Positions 1 to 6,797 of a stretch of 33,029 bases of DNA are shown piece by piece. The stretch comes from Micromonospora acroterricola (GTDB taxonomy: Bacteria > Actinomycetota > Actinomycetes > Mycobacteriales > Micromonosporaceae): positions 1-33,029 of the forward strand of contig NZ_QGKR01000233.1 of assembly GCF_003172955.1 (NCBI RefSeq), given 5' to 3'. A program made the translations under genes and the position numbers. The first letter of the stretch is position 1. Every line of letters starts with the position of its first letter. The notes under the pieces were generated by a model. It did not search any database. It worked only from the letters and a program-made list of their open reading frames with translations, and had not been told where the DNA came from.

Positions 1-10
1 GGGTCGGGGG

Positions 11-433
11 TTAGAGGTCTAGGAGGATCGTGCGGGGGCCGACGTTGACGCTCTCGACCAGCATGTGGGCGCGGAAGCGGCCCGTCTCGACCTTGGCGCC
101 CCGCTCGCGCAGCGCCTCGACGACTGCCGTCACCAAGGGCTCGGCCACCTCGGCCGGGGCGGCGGCGGTCCAGCTCGGACGGCGGCCCTTGCGGGCGTCG
201 CCGTAGAGGGTGAACTGGCTGACCACCAGGACCGGCGCACCGGTGTCGGCCGCGGACCGCTCGTCGTCGAGGATTCGCAGCTCGTGCACCTTGCGGGCCA
301 TCGTCGCGGCGGTCCCGACGGTGTCGGTGTGGGTCACCCCGAGCAGCACCAACAGGCCGTCCTCGATCGCGCCGACCACCTCACCGTCCACCGTCACGCT
401 GGCCCGCCCGACGGTCTGCACCACCGCGCGCAT
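11..433 (-). CDS. dtd: D-aminoacyl-tRNA deacylase
   Basis: Cytosolic proofreading enzyme that hydrolyses D-amino acids (and achiral glycine) wrongly attached to tRNA, so that they do not reach the ribosome. The 140-residue length is normal for the family. The two signature motifs are present: SQFTLYGD at about residues 72-79, and the C-terminal [11 protein letters not shown] at 130-140, whose Gly-Pro forms the cross-subunit chiral selectivity site in known DTDs. The start is the ATG at 433, giving the usual N-terminus MRAVVQ. It lies 40 bp downstream of the methyltransferase gene on the same strand, so co-transcription is likely. Nothing is unusual in the sequence. Function is assigned from family motifs and confidence is high. 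Confidence 0.95.
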   Translation of the reverse strand: MRAVVQTVGRASVTVDGEVVGAIEDGLLVLLGVTHTDTVGTAATMARKVHELRILDDERSAADTGAPVLVVSQFTLYGDARKGRRPSWTAAAPAEVAEPLVTAVVEALRERGAKVETGRFRAHMLVESVNVGPRTILLDL

Positions 434-473
434 CAGCGGACCGCCAGCCGACCGGCCACCCGTGCCACCCGCA

Positions 474-1958
474 TCAGCCGGTCACCGGCTCGATGATGCC
501 CCGCTCCACCAGGTGCGCGACGATCGGGCCGGCCGCCTCGGCCAGCTCGGCGGGCTCGACGTCGTGCGCCGCCGCCAGCAGGGCGAGCTGGTCGCGCAGC
601 GGGAGTCGGCCGTCCGCCCCGCCGACCAGGGCGAGCACGAGCGGGTCGACCTCCTCGGTCCACCGCAGGCCGCGCGGCATCGCGAGAACCTGCCGGTCCA
701 CCGCCCAGCCCTCCTCGCCCATGGTGGCCTCCTGGCGCAGTTGGAGGCCATCGGCGGCCCGGTAGCGCTCGGCGAGCAACGCCTCGGTGTCGCGTACCCG
801 CAGGAAGTCCTGCCGGTCGAACCAGGCGGCGACCTGGTCGCCCAGCGGCGGCTGCACCCGCTGCCGCAGGTCCTCCACCCGGACCACCGGGTCGGTGTGC
901 CCGCCCCGGCGCAGCGACACGATGCCGAAGCCGATCGCCTCCACCTTGTGCGCGTCGAACCAGTCGAGCCAGGCGGCCATCCGCTGCGGGTCGGCGCTCT
1001 CGCCGACATCGGTCAGCCAGAGGTTGACGTACGCCATCGGGTCGGCCACCTCGCGCTGGATCACCCAGGCGTCCAGGCCCGTCCCGGCGAACCAGCCGGC
1101 CACCCGCTCGTCCCACTCCTCGCCGGCGACGTGCACCCAGTTCGCCAGGTACTGCATGGTGCCGCCCTCGGTGAGCAGGCCGGGGGCGGCGGCGGCCAGC
1201 TCGGCGCCGATCGCGTCACCCACCCGGCCGGAGTCGCGGTAGACGTGCGTGGTGGTGCCCGGGCCGACCACGAACGGTGGGTTGCTCACCACCAGGTCGA
1301 AGCGCCGGCCGGCCACCGGCGCGACCATGTCGCCGCGCAGCAGCTCCCAGTCCTGGCCGTTGAGAGCGGCGGTGGTCGCGGCGAAGCGCAGGGCCCGCTC
1401 GGAGAGGTCCGTGGCGGTCACCCGGTTGGCGTGGGTGGCCAGGTGCAGAGCCTGGATTCCGGAGCCGGTGCCCAGGTCCAGCGCGGTGTCGACCGGCCGG
1501 CGGACGGCCGCGCCGATCAGGGTCTGGGTGGCGCCGCCGATGCCGAGCACGTGCTCGGAGTGCAGCGGCCGGCCCGGCCGGGCGCTGGCCGGCACGTCGG
1601 CGAGCACCCACCAGTCGTCGCCGTACGGCTCCAGGTCGACGCCGGCGCGCAGGCCGTCGCCGTGCCGCTCGACCAGCCCGCCGGCCAGCGCCTCCGCCAC
1701 GCCCAGCGGCGCCAGCGCGGCGGCCACCGTCGCCTCCGACTCGGTCTGGTCGCAGATGAACACCCGGATCAGGGTGCCGAGCGGGTCGCGGTCCTCGGTG
1801 GCCCGCAGCGCGGCCCGGTAGTCGTTGCGTGCGACCCCGCCGGTGGCCTGGGAACCCAGCCGATTCGCGATGCCGTTGCTGGTGAACCCGGCCCCGGTCA
1901 GCGCGGTGCGCAGCGCGTCGACGCCGGCGGGGGAGAGCAGCATGTCGTGTTCGTCCAC
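474..1958 (-). CDS. Class I SAM-dependent methyltransferase, PrmC/HemK-like core with N- and C-terminal extensions
   Basis: A 494-residue protein with a Rossmann-type methyltransferase core. Motif [10 protein letters not shown] lies at about residues 161-169 and the NPPF catalytic motif at 226-229, the motif used by N5-glutamine and adenine-N6 methyltransferases. About 150 residues precede the core and about 200 follow it. This long form is common in actinobacteria, but its substrate is not known to me. Two starts are possible: GTG at 1958 or ATG at 1943. I chose GTG 1958 because AGGA lies 7 nt upstream and a CAGGAT box (1965-1970) lies 6 nt upstream. It probably heads a two-gene unit with dtd and is divergent from the HhH-GPD gene. 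A role in translation factor or rRNA modification would fit the dtd neighbour but is only inference. Confidence 0.85.
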   Translation of the reverse strand: MDEHDMLLSPAGVDALRTALTGAGFTSNGIANRLGSQATGGVARNDYRAALRATEDRDPLGTLIRVFICDQTESEATVAAALAPLGVAEALAGGLVERHGDGLRAGVDLEPYGDDWWVLADVPASARPGRPLHSEHVLGIGGATQTLIGAAVRRPVDTALDLGTGSGIQALHLATHANRVTATDLSERALRFAATTAALNGQDWELLRGDMVAPVAGRRFDLVVSNPPFVVGPGTTTHVYRDSGRVGDAIGAELAAAAPGLLTEGGTMQYLANWVHVAGEEWDERVAGWFAGTGLDAWVIQREVADPMAYVNLWLTDVGESADPQRMAAWLDWFDAHKVEAIGFGIVSLRRGGHTDPVVRVEDLRQRVQPPLGDQVAAWFDRQDFLRVRDTEALLAERYRAADGLQLRQEATMGEEGWAVDRQVLAMPRGLRWTEEVDPLVLALVGGADGRLPLRDQLALLAAAHDVEPAELAEAAGPIVAHLVERGIIEPVTG

Positions 1959-1964
1959 GCCGCC

Positions 1965-1970
1965 ATCCTG
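1965..1970 (-). promoter_or_regulatory. Candidate -10 box (CAGGAT) for the methyltransferase-dtd unit
   Basis: On the minus strand CAGGAT stands 6 nt before the GTG at 1958. It differs from the actinobacterial TANNNT consensus only at the first base. No -35 box is clear. The AGGA inside it could instead act as ribosome binding site. Confidence 0.35.
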
Positions 1971-2051
1971 CCCCCCGCCGTGCCGCCGGTTGCCGCCACC
2001 CGCCGGATCGAACCCCGGAGCGTCGGTGTTCGTCCCGGGTCGCCGGCCGGG

Positions 2052-2057
2052 CAGGAT
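2052..2057 (+). promoter_or_regulatory. Candidate -10 box (CAGGAT) for the HhH-GPD gene
   Basis: The same CAGGAT hexamer with the same 6-nt distance to the start codon as at the divergent methyltransferase gene. It may be a promoter for a leaderless mRNA, or AGGA may be the ribosome binding site. A TTCGTC sequence at 2029-2034, 17 bp upstream, is a weak -35 match. Confidence 0.35.
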
Positions 2058-2063
2058 GGTGCC

Positions 2064-2645
2064 ATGACGCTCGTGCTGCCTATCGACCCCGAGGCGAACC
2101 GGCTGCTGGAGCGCAGCCCGCTGGCCCGACTCCTCGGCATGGTTCTTGATCAACAAGTGCCGATGGAGAAGGCCTTCTCCTCCCCGTACGTGCTGGCGCA
2201 GCGGCTCGGCCACGAGCCGGACGCGGCGGAGCTGGCCGCGTACGACCCGGAGGCGCTGGTCGCGATCTTCGCCACCCCGCCGGCGCTGCACCGGTTCCCG
2301 AAGGCGATGGCTGCCCGGGTGCAGGAGGTGTGCCAGGTGCTGGTGGACCGCTACGACGGCGATGCCGCCCGGCTCTGGTCCGACGTCGCCGACGGCCCGG
2401 AGCTGCTGCGTCGTGTCTCCGAGCTGCCCGGCTTCGGCAAGCAGAAGGCGCAGATCTTCGTGGCGCTGCTCGGCAAGCGGTTCGGGGTGACCCCGCAGGA
2501 CTGGCGGAAGGCGGCCGGCGGCTACGGCGATCCCGGCGCGTACCGGTCGGTGGCCGACGTCACCGACGCCGACTCGCTGCGCCGGGTGCGGGAGTACAAG
2601 CAGCAGATGAAGGCGGCCGCGAAGGCGAAGACCGCCGGCGCCTGA
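2064..2645 (+). CDS. HhH-GPD family DNA glycosylase-like repair protein
   Basis: A 193-residue protein of the actinobacterial HhH-GPD base-excision-repair family, related to endonuclease III, MutY and AlkA. The helix-hairpin-helix that grips the DNA backbone is visible as ELPGFGKQKAQIF at about residues 120-132. Aligned with endonuclease III, the catalytic lysine of bifunctional glycosylases is replaced by Gln127. Asp146 is close to the position of the conserved catalytic aspartate. This suggests a monofunctional enzyme or a diverged activity. No Fe-S cysteine cluster follows, and only one cysteine (about residue 90) is present. The ATG at 2064 is chosen because an upstream ATG at 2056 is out of frame. 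It ends convergent with the antitoxin gene. The lesion recognised cannot be told from sequence. Confidence 0.88.
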   Translation: MTLVLPIDPEANRLLERSPLARLLGMVLDQQVPMEKAFSSPYVLAQRLGHEPDAAELAAYDPEALVAIFATPPALHRFPKAMAARVQEVCQVLVDRYDGDAARLWSDVADGPELLRRVSELPGFGKQKAQIFVALLGKRFGVTPQDWRKAAGGYGDPGAYRSVADVTDADSLRRVREYKQQMKAAAKAKTAGA

Positions 2646-2662
2646 CCCGACGGGGTCGTCGC

Positions 2663-2974
2663 TCAGGCGGCGGTCGGGTGGGCGAGGGAGGCCAGCGCGC
2701 GCCGGACGTCGGCGAGTGAGACGGTGGCCGAGTCGTCCAGGTCGGCCAGGCCCGCCTCGATCCACTGACGCATCAGCGTGGTGACCCCGATGCCACGGGC
2801 GTCGGCGGCGGCCCGCACCCGCTCGTAGGTCTCCAGCGGCAACCGGACCGATCGGCTCACCATCGGCACGTCGGTGTCGGGGATGGGCAGGTCCACCGCC
2901 GGACTCTCGTCGATCAGCTCGGCGATCCGGTCGTCGCCGCTGTGGAACTGCTTGGTCGCGTCGTTACGGTGCAT
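2663..2974 (-). CDS. Ribbon-helix-helix antitoxin-like protein
   Basis: A 103-residue protein with a ribbon-helix-helix (CopG/MetJ type) DNA-binding segment at about residues 39-76: a basic beta strand (SRSVRLP) followed by two helices ending in WIEAGL. A flexible acidic N-terminal arm precedes it. Such proteins bind operator DNA as dimers and neutralise a partner toxin. The ATG at 2974 is preferred over a GTG at 2980 because GAGGAGG ends 8 nt before the ATG but only 2 nt before the GTG. The gene follows the toxin gene by 13 nt, and its ribosome binding site starts directly after the toxin stop codon, so translation is probably coupled. Toxin-first order is typical of BrnT/BrnA-like systems. 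Antitoxin function is inferred. Confidence 0.8.
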   Translation of the reverse strand: MHRNDATKQFHSGDDRIAELIDESPAVDLPIPDTDVPMVSRSVRLPLETYERVRAAADARGIGVTTLMRQWIEAGLADLDDSATVSLADVRRALASLAHPTAA

Positions 2975-2987
2975 CGTCACGGCCTCC

Positions 2988-3275
2988 TCATCGGCGAGAT
3001 CTCCGCACGGCCTCGTCGTAGCGCTTGGACTCCACGTCGCTTAGCTCGCGAGCGGAGAGGATGTCCCAGTCGTTGTCGGTGCCATCGGCCTCGGCGAGCA
3101 GCACCGCCAGTCGGCGGCCCCGCCGGCCGGCGGCGTAGACCACCATCACGTCGTCGCCCAGGTGGCGGATCACCCGCCGGGAGCTGTGCAGCGCCTCCCA
3201 GACTTCCCCGGGCGTGACGTCGTAGACCCTCAGGTTGGCCAACGCCTCGTCGGTGAAGCTGAACCTGCTGCCCAC
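2988..3275 (-). CDS. BrnT-like toxin (putative), partner of the RHH antitoxin
   Basis: A small basic protein (95 residues from GTG 3275). Its layout resembles BrnT/RelE-fold ribonuclease toxins: an early FTDEAL..L..Y.VTPGEVWEAL segment, a central beta-rich part (DDVMVVYAAG, LAVLLAE), then DILSAREL and a C-terminal helix with a conserved-looking ESKRYDEA. BrnT proteins have a similar ISAR-E--Y ending. The frame is open to a GTG at 3302, which would add nine residues including a rare TTA leucine codon. I prefer 3275 because the minus-strand box TACGCT (3282-3287) lies 6 nt before it, and no Shine-Dalgarno is seen for either start. It is the first gene of the two-gene unit. The toxin assignment is moderate, and it could be an uncharacterised DUF4258-like protein. 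Confidence 0.65.
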   Translation of the reverse strand: MGSRFSFTDEALANLRVYDVTPGEVWEALHSSRRVIRHLGDDVMVVYAAGRRGRRLAVLLAEADGTDNDWDILSARELSDVESKRYDEAVRRSRR

Positions 3276-3281
3276 GGCCGG

Positions 3282-3287
3282 AGCGTA
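3282..3287 (-). promoter_or_regulatory. Candidate -10 box (TACGCT) for the toxin-antitoxin pair
   Basis: TACGCT matches TANNNT and ends 6 nt before the GTG at 3275, the spacing expected for a leaderless transcript. No -35 match is convincing. Confidence 0.4.
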
Positions 3288-3378
3288 CCACGGACGTAAC
3301 ACGTAGCGGGATGAGTCGAATTTCGCTGATCACGGCTCCGCGGTGACAGGATGGGGCGTAATCCCCTCGAGGAGGTTC

Positions 3379-3738
3379 ATGGTGAAGCGTCAGGCGTACC
3401 AGCCGATTCTGATCACCGACGCCTCGCGCAGCCAGAACGATCAGCTCACCAGCCGTCAGCGACGCTATGTCCTGATGATGGGCATCCGGGTGGCCTGCAT
3501 CGTCGCCGGCGCGATCCTGGTCGGCGCGCAGGCGCCGCTGCTCTGGCTGTGGCTGCCGCTGTGTGCCCTCGGCATGGTGCTCATCCCGTGGCTGGCCGTG
3601 CTGCTGGCCAACGACCGGCCGCCCAAGGAGGAGCACCGGTTGGCCAACCGATTCCACCACCGGCACACCGACGACACCCCGCCGATGAGCCTCACCGCCG
3701 AGGAGCGCCCGCACAAGGTCATCGACGTCGAACCCTGA
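3379..3738 (+). CDS. DUF3099 domain-containing small membrane protein
   Basis: A 119-residue protein matching the actinobacterial DUF3099 pattern: an ITDA--S motif at about residues 12-17, a basic stretch ending RQRRY, then two transmembrane segments at about 31-50 and 53-77 and a charged cytoplasmic tail. The biochemical role is unknown. The start is the ATG at 3379. GGAGG lies only 3 nt upstream, so the adjacent in-frame GTG at 3382 (6 nt spacing) is an equally good start that would remove one residue. A CAGGAT hexamer at 3347-3352 may be the -10 box. The gene is monocistronic and convergent with psuK, with a hairpin overlapping its stop codon. Confidence 0.88.
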   Translation: MVKRQAYQPILITDASRSQNDQLTSRQRRYVLMMGIRVACIVAGAILVGAQAPLLWLWLPLCALGMVLIPWLAVLLANDRPPKEEHRLANRFHHRHTDDTPPMSLTAEERPHKVIDVEP

Positions 3739-3756
3739 CCCGCCCCGGGCCAGGGT
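3732..3756. terminator. Hairpin between convergent DUF3099 gene and psuK
   Basis: ACCCTG (3732-3737) pairs with CAGGGT (3751-3756), and extra CCCG/CGGG pairing is possible in the loop. It overlaps the DUF3099 stop codon. It has no T-run, as is usual in actinobacteria, and could serve both strands. Confidence 0.5.
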
Positions 3757-3764
3757 CCGACAGG

Positions 3765-4664
3765 TCACGGCCGGGGCCGGGCCCCGATGGTCGAGACGGC
3801 CAGGGCGCCCAGGTCGGTGGCGCGGTTCAGCGCCGCCGTCGGGGCGGCGCCGGCGAGCCAGGCGGTGAGCAGACCGGCCGCGAAGGCGTCGCCCGCCCCG
3901 GTGACGTCCACCACCGCCACCCTCCGCGCCGGCGCCACGCAGACCGGAGCCGTGCGGTCCACCCAGACCGCGCCGGCCGCGCCGCGCTTGACCACCACCC
4001 GCCGGGCCGTCGCCGACAACGCCCGCCCCTGCGCCGCCGGGTCCAGGCCGCCGGCCAGCACGGTCGCCTCGTCCGCGTTGACGAGCAGCAGGTCGACGTC
4101 GCGTACCCAACCCAGGAAGGCCGCCGCGCCGACCCGCCGCAGCGGCGCCGCGGAGGCCGCGTCGACGCTGGTGGTCAACCCGCGCTCGCGGGCGGCCTCC
4201 AGCGCCCGCAGCCCGGCGCCGCGCGACCCGGCGTCCAACAGGGTGTACGCGGACAGGTGCAGGTGCCCGGCGTCGGGTACCGCCGCGAGGGCCCGCTCGA
4301 CGTGCTCGGCGCTCAGCCGCAGGTTCGCGCCCCGCTGGCTGACCATGGTGCGCTCGTCGTCGGTGGCCAGCACGATCACCGTGCCCGTCCGGACGCCCTC
4401 GACCCGGTCGACCGCGCAGTCGACGCCCGCGCGGTCCAGCTCGGCCGTCCGGTCCCGCCCCTCGTCGTCGTCGCCGACCGCGCCGACGAGCGTGACGTCC
4501 ACCCCCTGTGCGGCGATCCAGGCTGCCGTGTTGGCCGCCTGCCCGCCGCCGCCGAGGCTGATCTCCGCCGCGGTGTCGGAGCCCGCCGCGAGCGGCCCGG
4601 ACAGCACCGCGACGACATCGGTGATCACGTCCCCGACGACGACCACCCGGGCCGGACGGGTCAT
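3765..4664 (-). CDS. psuK: PfkB-family kinase, probable pseudouridine kinase
   Basis: A 299-residue ribokinase-fold kinase. The N-terminal substrate-side glycine motif ([12 protein letters not shown]) is at about residues 37-48. The C-terminal PfkB signature [12 protein letters not shown] is at 253-264, with Asp259 the expected catalytic base. PfkB enzymes phosphorylate sugars or nucleosides. Here the gene overlaps psuG by 4 nt (ATGA), which points to pseudouridine as substrate, giving pseudouridine 5'-phosphate for PsuG. The ATG start at 4664 is set by that overlap, so translation is coupled. Family assignment is very secure. The exact substrate rests on gene context, and ribokinase or another nucleoside kinase cannot be excluded from sequence alone. 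Confidence 0.88.
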   Translation of the reverse strand: MTRPARVVVVGDVITDVVAVLSGPLAAGSDTAAEISLGGGGQAANTAAWIAAQGVDVTLVGAVGDDDEGRDRTAELDRAGVDCAVDRVEGVRTGTVIVLATDDERTMVSQRGANLRLSAEHVERALAAVPDAGHLHLSAYTLLDAGSRGAGLRALEAARERGLTTSVDAASAAPLRRVGAAAFLGWVRDVDLLLVNADEATVLAGGLDPAAQGRALSATARRVVVKRGAAGAVWVDRTAPVCVAPARRVAVVDVTGAGDAFAAGLLTAWLAGAAPTAALNRATDLGALAVSTIGARPRP

Positions 4665-5596
4665 GCCGCAACGGCGGTGACGCGGGTGGCGTAGGCGACC
4701 GCGATCCGCGCGGCCAGGTCGGCGTTGCGCAGGATGATCCGGACGTTCACCGCCAGGCTCGCGCCCTCGGTGGCCGAGTGGAAGTGCGCCAGCAGGTACG
4801 GCGTGACGGCCTTGCCGGTCACCCCGTCCCGCTCCAGCAGGGCCAGGCCGTCGGCGAGGGTCCGGTCGTGCAGTTCCGGGTCGAGCTGCTCGCCGACCGG
4901 CAGCGGGTTGGCGACGATCAGGCCGCCGGCGTGCACGGCGTGCCGGTCGCGGGCGGCGAGCACGGCGGCCACCTGCTCCGGCGAGTCGACCGACCAGTCC
5001 AGGTCGAAGCCGCCGTCGGTGAGGTAGAAGCCGGGGAACCGCTGGGTGCGGTAACCGACCACGGCCACCCCGAGGGTCTCCAGCCGCTCCAGCGTCGCGC
5101 CCACGTCGAGGATCGACTTCACCCCGGCGCAGACCACCGCGATCGGGGTCCGGGCCAGGGTGATGAGGTCGGCCGACTCGTCGAAGGTCTGCGCGGCCTC
5201 CCGGTGCACCCCGCCCAGCCCGCCGGTGGCGAACACCCCGATCCCCGCGGCGGCGGCCACCGCACTGGTGGCGGCCACGGTGGTGGCGCCGTCCGCGCCG
5301 GTCGCCGCCGCCACCGCCAGGTCGCGCACGGAGAGCTTGGTCACGCCATCGACGGTGGCCAGTCGGGTCAGCTGCGCGTCGTCCAGGCCGACCACCAGCT
5401 CGCCGCCGATCATGCCGATCGTCGCCGGGACCGCCCCGGCGTCCCGGACCGCCTGCTCGATCTCCCGAGCCACCCGAAGGTTCTCCGGCCGGGGCAGGCC
5501 GTGCGAGACGATGGTGCTCTCCAGGGCGACGACGGGCCGGCCGTCGTGCAGGGCGTCGGCCACCTCGGTGCCGTAGCTGATGCGAAAGTCAGTCAC
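4661..5596 (-). CDS. psuG: Pseudouridine-5'-phosphate glycosidase
   Basis: Cytosolic enzyme that reversibly splits the C-C glycosidic bond of pseudouridine 5'-phosphate to uracil and ribose 5-phosphate, the second step of pseudouridine salvage. The 311-residue length is typical. Catalytic residues known from E. coli YeiN can be placed here as Glu26 (in [10 protein letters not shown]), Lys87, Asp143 and Lys160 (in CAGVKSI). The 17-residue gap between Asp143 and Lys160 is the same as in YeiN. The start is a GTG at 5596 with no Shine-Dalgarno, but TAGCGT ends 8 nt before it, suggesting a leaderless mRNA. It is first in the psuG-psuK unit. No transporter or regulator for pseudouridine is seen nearby. 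Confidence 0.95.
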   Translation of the reverse strand: MTDFRISYGTEVADALHDGRPVVALESTIVSHGLPRPENLRVAREIEQAVRDAGAVPATIGMIGGELVVGLDDAQLTRLATVDGVTKLSVRDLAVAAATGADGATTVAATSAVAAAAGIGVFATGGLGGVHREAAQTFDESADLITLARTPIAVVCAGVKSILDVGATLERLETLGVAVVGYRTQRFPGFYLTDGGFDLDWSVDSPEQVAAVLAARDRHAVHAGGLIVANPLPVGEQLDPELHDRTLADGLALLERDGVTGKAVTPYLLAHFHSATEGASLAVNVRIILRNADLAARIAVAYATRVTAVAA

Positions 5597-5604
5597 GGGG
5601 GGCC

Positions 5605-5610
5605 ACGCTA
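5605..5610 (-). promoter_or_regulatory. Candidate -10 box (TAGCGT) for psuG-psuK
   Basis: On the minus strand TAGCGT ends 8 nt before the psuG GTG. The 8 nt between are mostly C and hold no ribosome binding site, which fits a leaderless transcript. Confidence 0.5.
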
Positions 5611-5686
5611 CGGGGTGGGGCTCTGGCCGGCCTCAAGTGGACCCGGCCACGATGACCTGCCAAACTTGACGGTTGGAGGTGCAGAC

Positions 5687-5905
5687 GTGAGCACAGAGGT
5701 TCTCGAGCGTCCGGAGCTGAAGGACGCCGACACCGGTCCCGAGATGTTCCACTACGTCCGCAAGGAGAAGATCGCCGAGAGTGCCGTCATGGGCACCTTC
5801 GTCGTCGCGCTCTGCGGCGAGACCTTCCCGGTCACGAAGGCGGCCAAGCCGGGTTCGCCGGTCTGCCCCAAGTGCAAGGAGATCTACGACTCGTACCGCG
5901 AGTGA
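5687..5905 (+). CDS. DUF3039 domain-containing small putative zinc protein
   Basis: A 72-residue actinobacterial protein of unknown role. The end is strongly family-like: HYVRKEKI, then VALCGE, then CPKCKEIY. His22, Cys43, Cys60 and Cys63 form a plausible single zinc site. The start is the GTG at 5687, with GGAGG at 5675-5679 and 7 nt spacing, so this gene uses a leadered mRNA. It is divergent from psuG, and 40 bp before the TRIC gene, which seems to have its own promoter. From memory the family occurs near sigA/sigB in other actinobacteria, consistent with this window. No function should be assumed. Confidence 0.88.
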   Translation: MSTEVLERPELKDADTGPEMFHYVRKEKIAESAVMGTFVVALCGETFPVTKAAKPGSPVCPKCKEIYDSYRE

Positions 5906-5933
5906 ACCGCGGCCGGCGTCGGAACCGGCGACG

Positions 5934-5939
5934 TAGCCT
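5934..5939 (+). promoter_or_regulatory. Candidate -10 box (TAGCCT) for the TRIC channel gene
   Basis: TAGCCT ends 6 nt before the GTG at 5946. No Shine-Dalgarno is present in between, so a leaderless transcript is likely. Confidence 0.5.
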
Positions 5940-5945
5940 GCGGCG

Positions 5946-6608
5946 GTGACCACCTCCACCGCCCTGCTCCTCGCCGACCTGACCGGGGTGGCGGTCTTCG
6001 CCGCCTCCGGCGCCTCGGCCGCGGTGGCCAAGCGGCTCGACCTGTTCGGCGTCGCGTTCGTCGGTTTCGTGGCCGCGCTCGGCGGCGGGATCTTCCGGGA
6101 CCTGGTCATCGACGAGGTGCCGCCGCTGGCCTTCGCCGACTGGCGGTACGCGGCCACCGCCGCGGTCACGGCGCTGGCCGTCTTCTGGCTGCACCCGCAG
6201 CTGGCCCGACTGCGCACCACGGTGCTGGTGCTGGACGCGGCGGGCCTCGCTCTGTTCACCGTGACCGGCACGCTCAAGGCGCTCGACGCCCGGGTGCCGG
6301 CGGTCGGCGCCTGCCTGATCGGCATGCTCACCGCGATCGGCGGCGGGCTCGGCCGTGACCTGCTGACCGCCGAGATCCCGGTGGTGCTGCGCCGGGAGAT
6401 CTACGCGGTGGCCGCGTTGGTCGGCTCGGTCACGGTGGCGCTGCTGTACGTCACCGGGCAGACCGGCCCGGCGCCGCTCACCGCCGCCGCCGTGCTGGTC
6501 TTCGGGCTGCGCCTGATCGCCCTGCGCCGGCGCTGGTCCGCCCCGGTGGCGACGCTGCGCCCGCCGCGTACGGGCGGGGCGGATCCGCGCACCGACCGGG
6601 AGTGGTGA
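5946..6608 (+). CDS. Trimeric intracellular cation (TRIC) channel family membrane protein
   Basis: A 220-residue protein of the TRIC/UPF0126 family (YadS/YicG-like), which forms trimeric cation channels in the inner membrane. The two internally repeated glycine motifs are clear: GGGIFRDLV at about residues 48-56 and GGGLGRDLL at about 133-141, each followed by a hydrophobic helix. This is the three-helix inverted repeat expected of the fold, with about seven transmembrane helices in total. The C-terminus is a basic, Pro/Arg-rich cytosolic tail. The start is the GTG at 5946, supported by the TAGCCT box and the fit of the N-terminal helix. Potassium or other monovalent cation permeation is known for family members, but the physiological role in bacteria is unclear. 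Confidence 0.9.
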   Translation: MTTSTALLLADLTGVAVFAASGASAAVAKRLDLFGVAFVGFVAALGGGIFRDLVIDEVPPLAFADWRYAATAAVTALAVFWLHPQLARLRTTVLVLDAAGLALFTVTGTLKALDARVPAVGACLIGMLTAIGGGLGRDLLTAEIPVVLRREIYAVAALVGSVTVALLYVTGQTGPAPLTAAAVLVFGLRLIALRRRWSAPVATLRPPRTGGADPRTDREW

Positions 6609-6686
6609 GACCGCCTTCGGGCGGGGCGCGGGGTGTGGCGGATGTGACCAGCGTGGCGTCGCCTGGGCCGCAGCGCCCGCGCTGGT

Positions 6687-6692
6687 TATGCT
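6687..6692 (+). promoter_or_regulatory. Candidate -10 box (TATGCT) for the helicase gene
   Basis: TATGCT lies in the 189-bp gap before the helicase and would give a leader of about 100 nt. No good -35 match is seen. This leader contains a short frame with its own strong ribosome binding site (see findings). Confidence 0.35.
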
Positions 6693-6797
6693 GAGCCGGC
6701 CTTCGCGGCAGCTTCTGCGCGGAGGCGTTTTCATGGGCGGCGGTACTCGTGGCCCTCGCCCCGGATCCGCCGTCGTGCGGTCGGAGAGGAGCTTCGC

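Noticed and set aside
3300..3302. GTG 3302 as start of the toxin gene
   Set aside because: It would add nine residues including a TTA codon with no ribosome binding site, and would place the TACGCT box inside the gene. 3275 fits better, although 3302 cannot be excluded.
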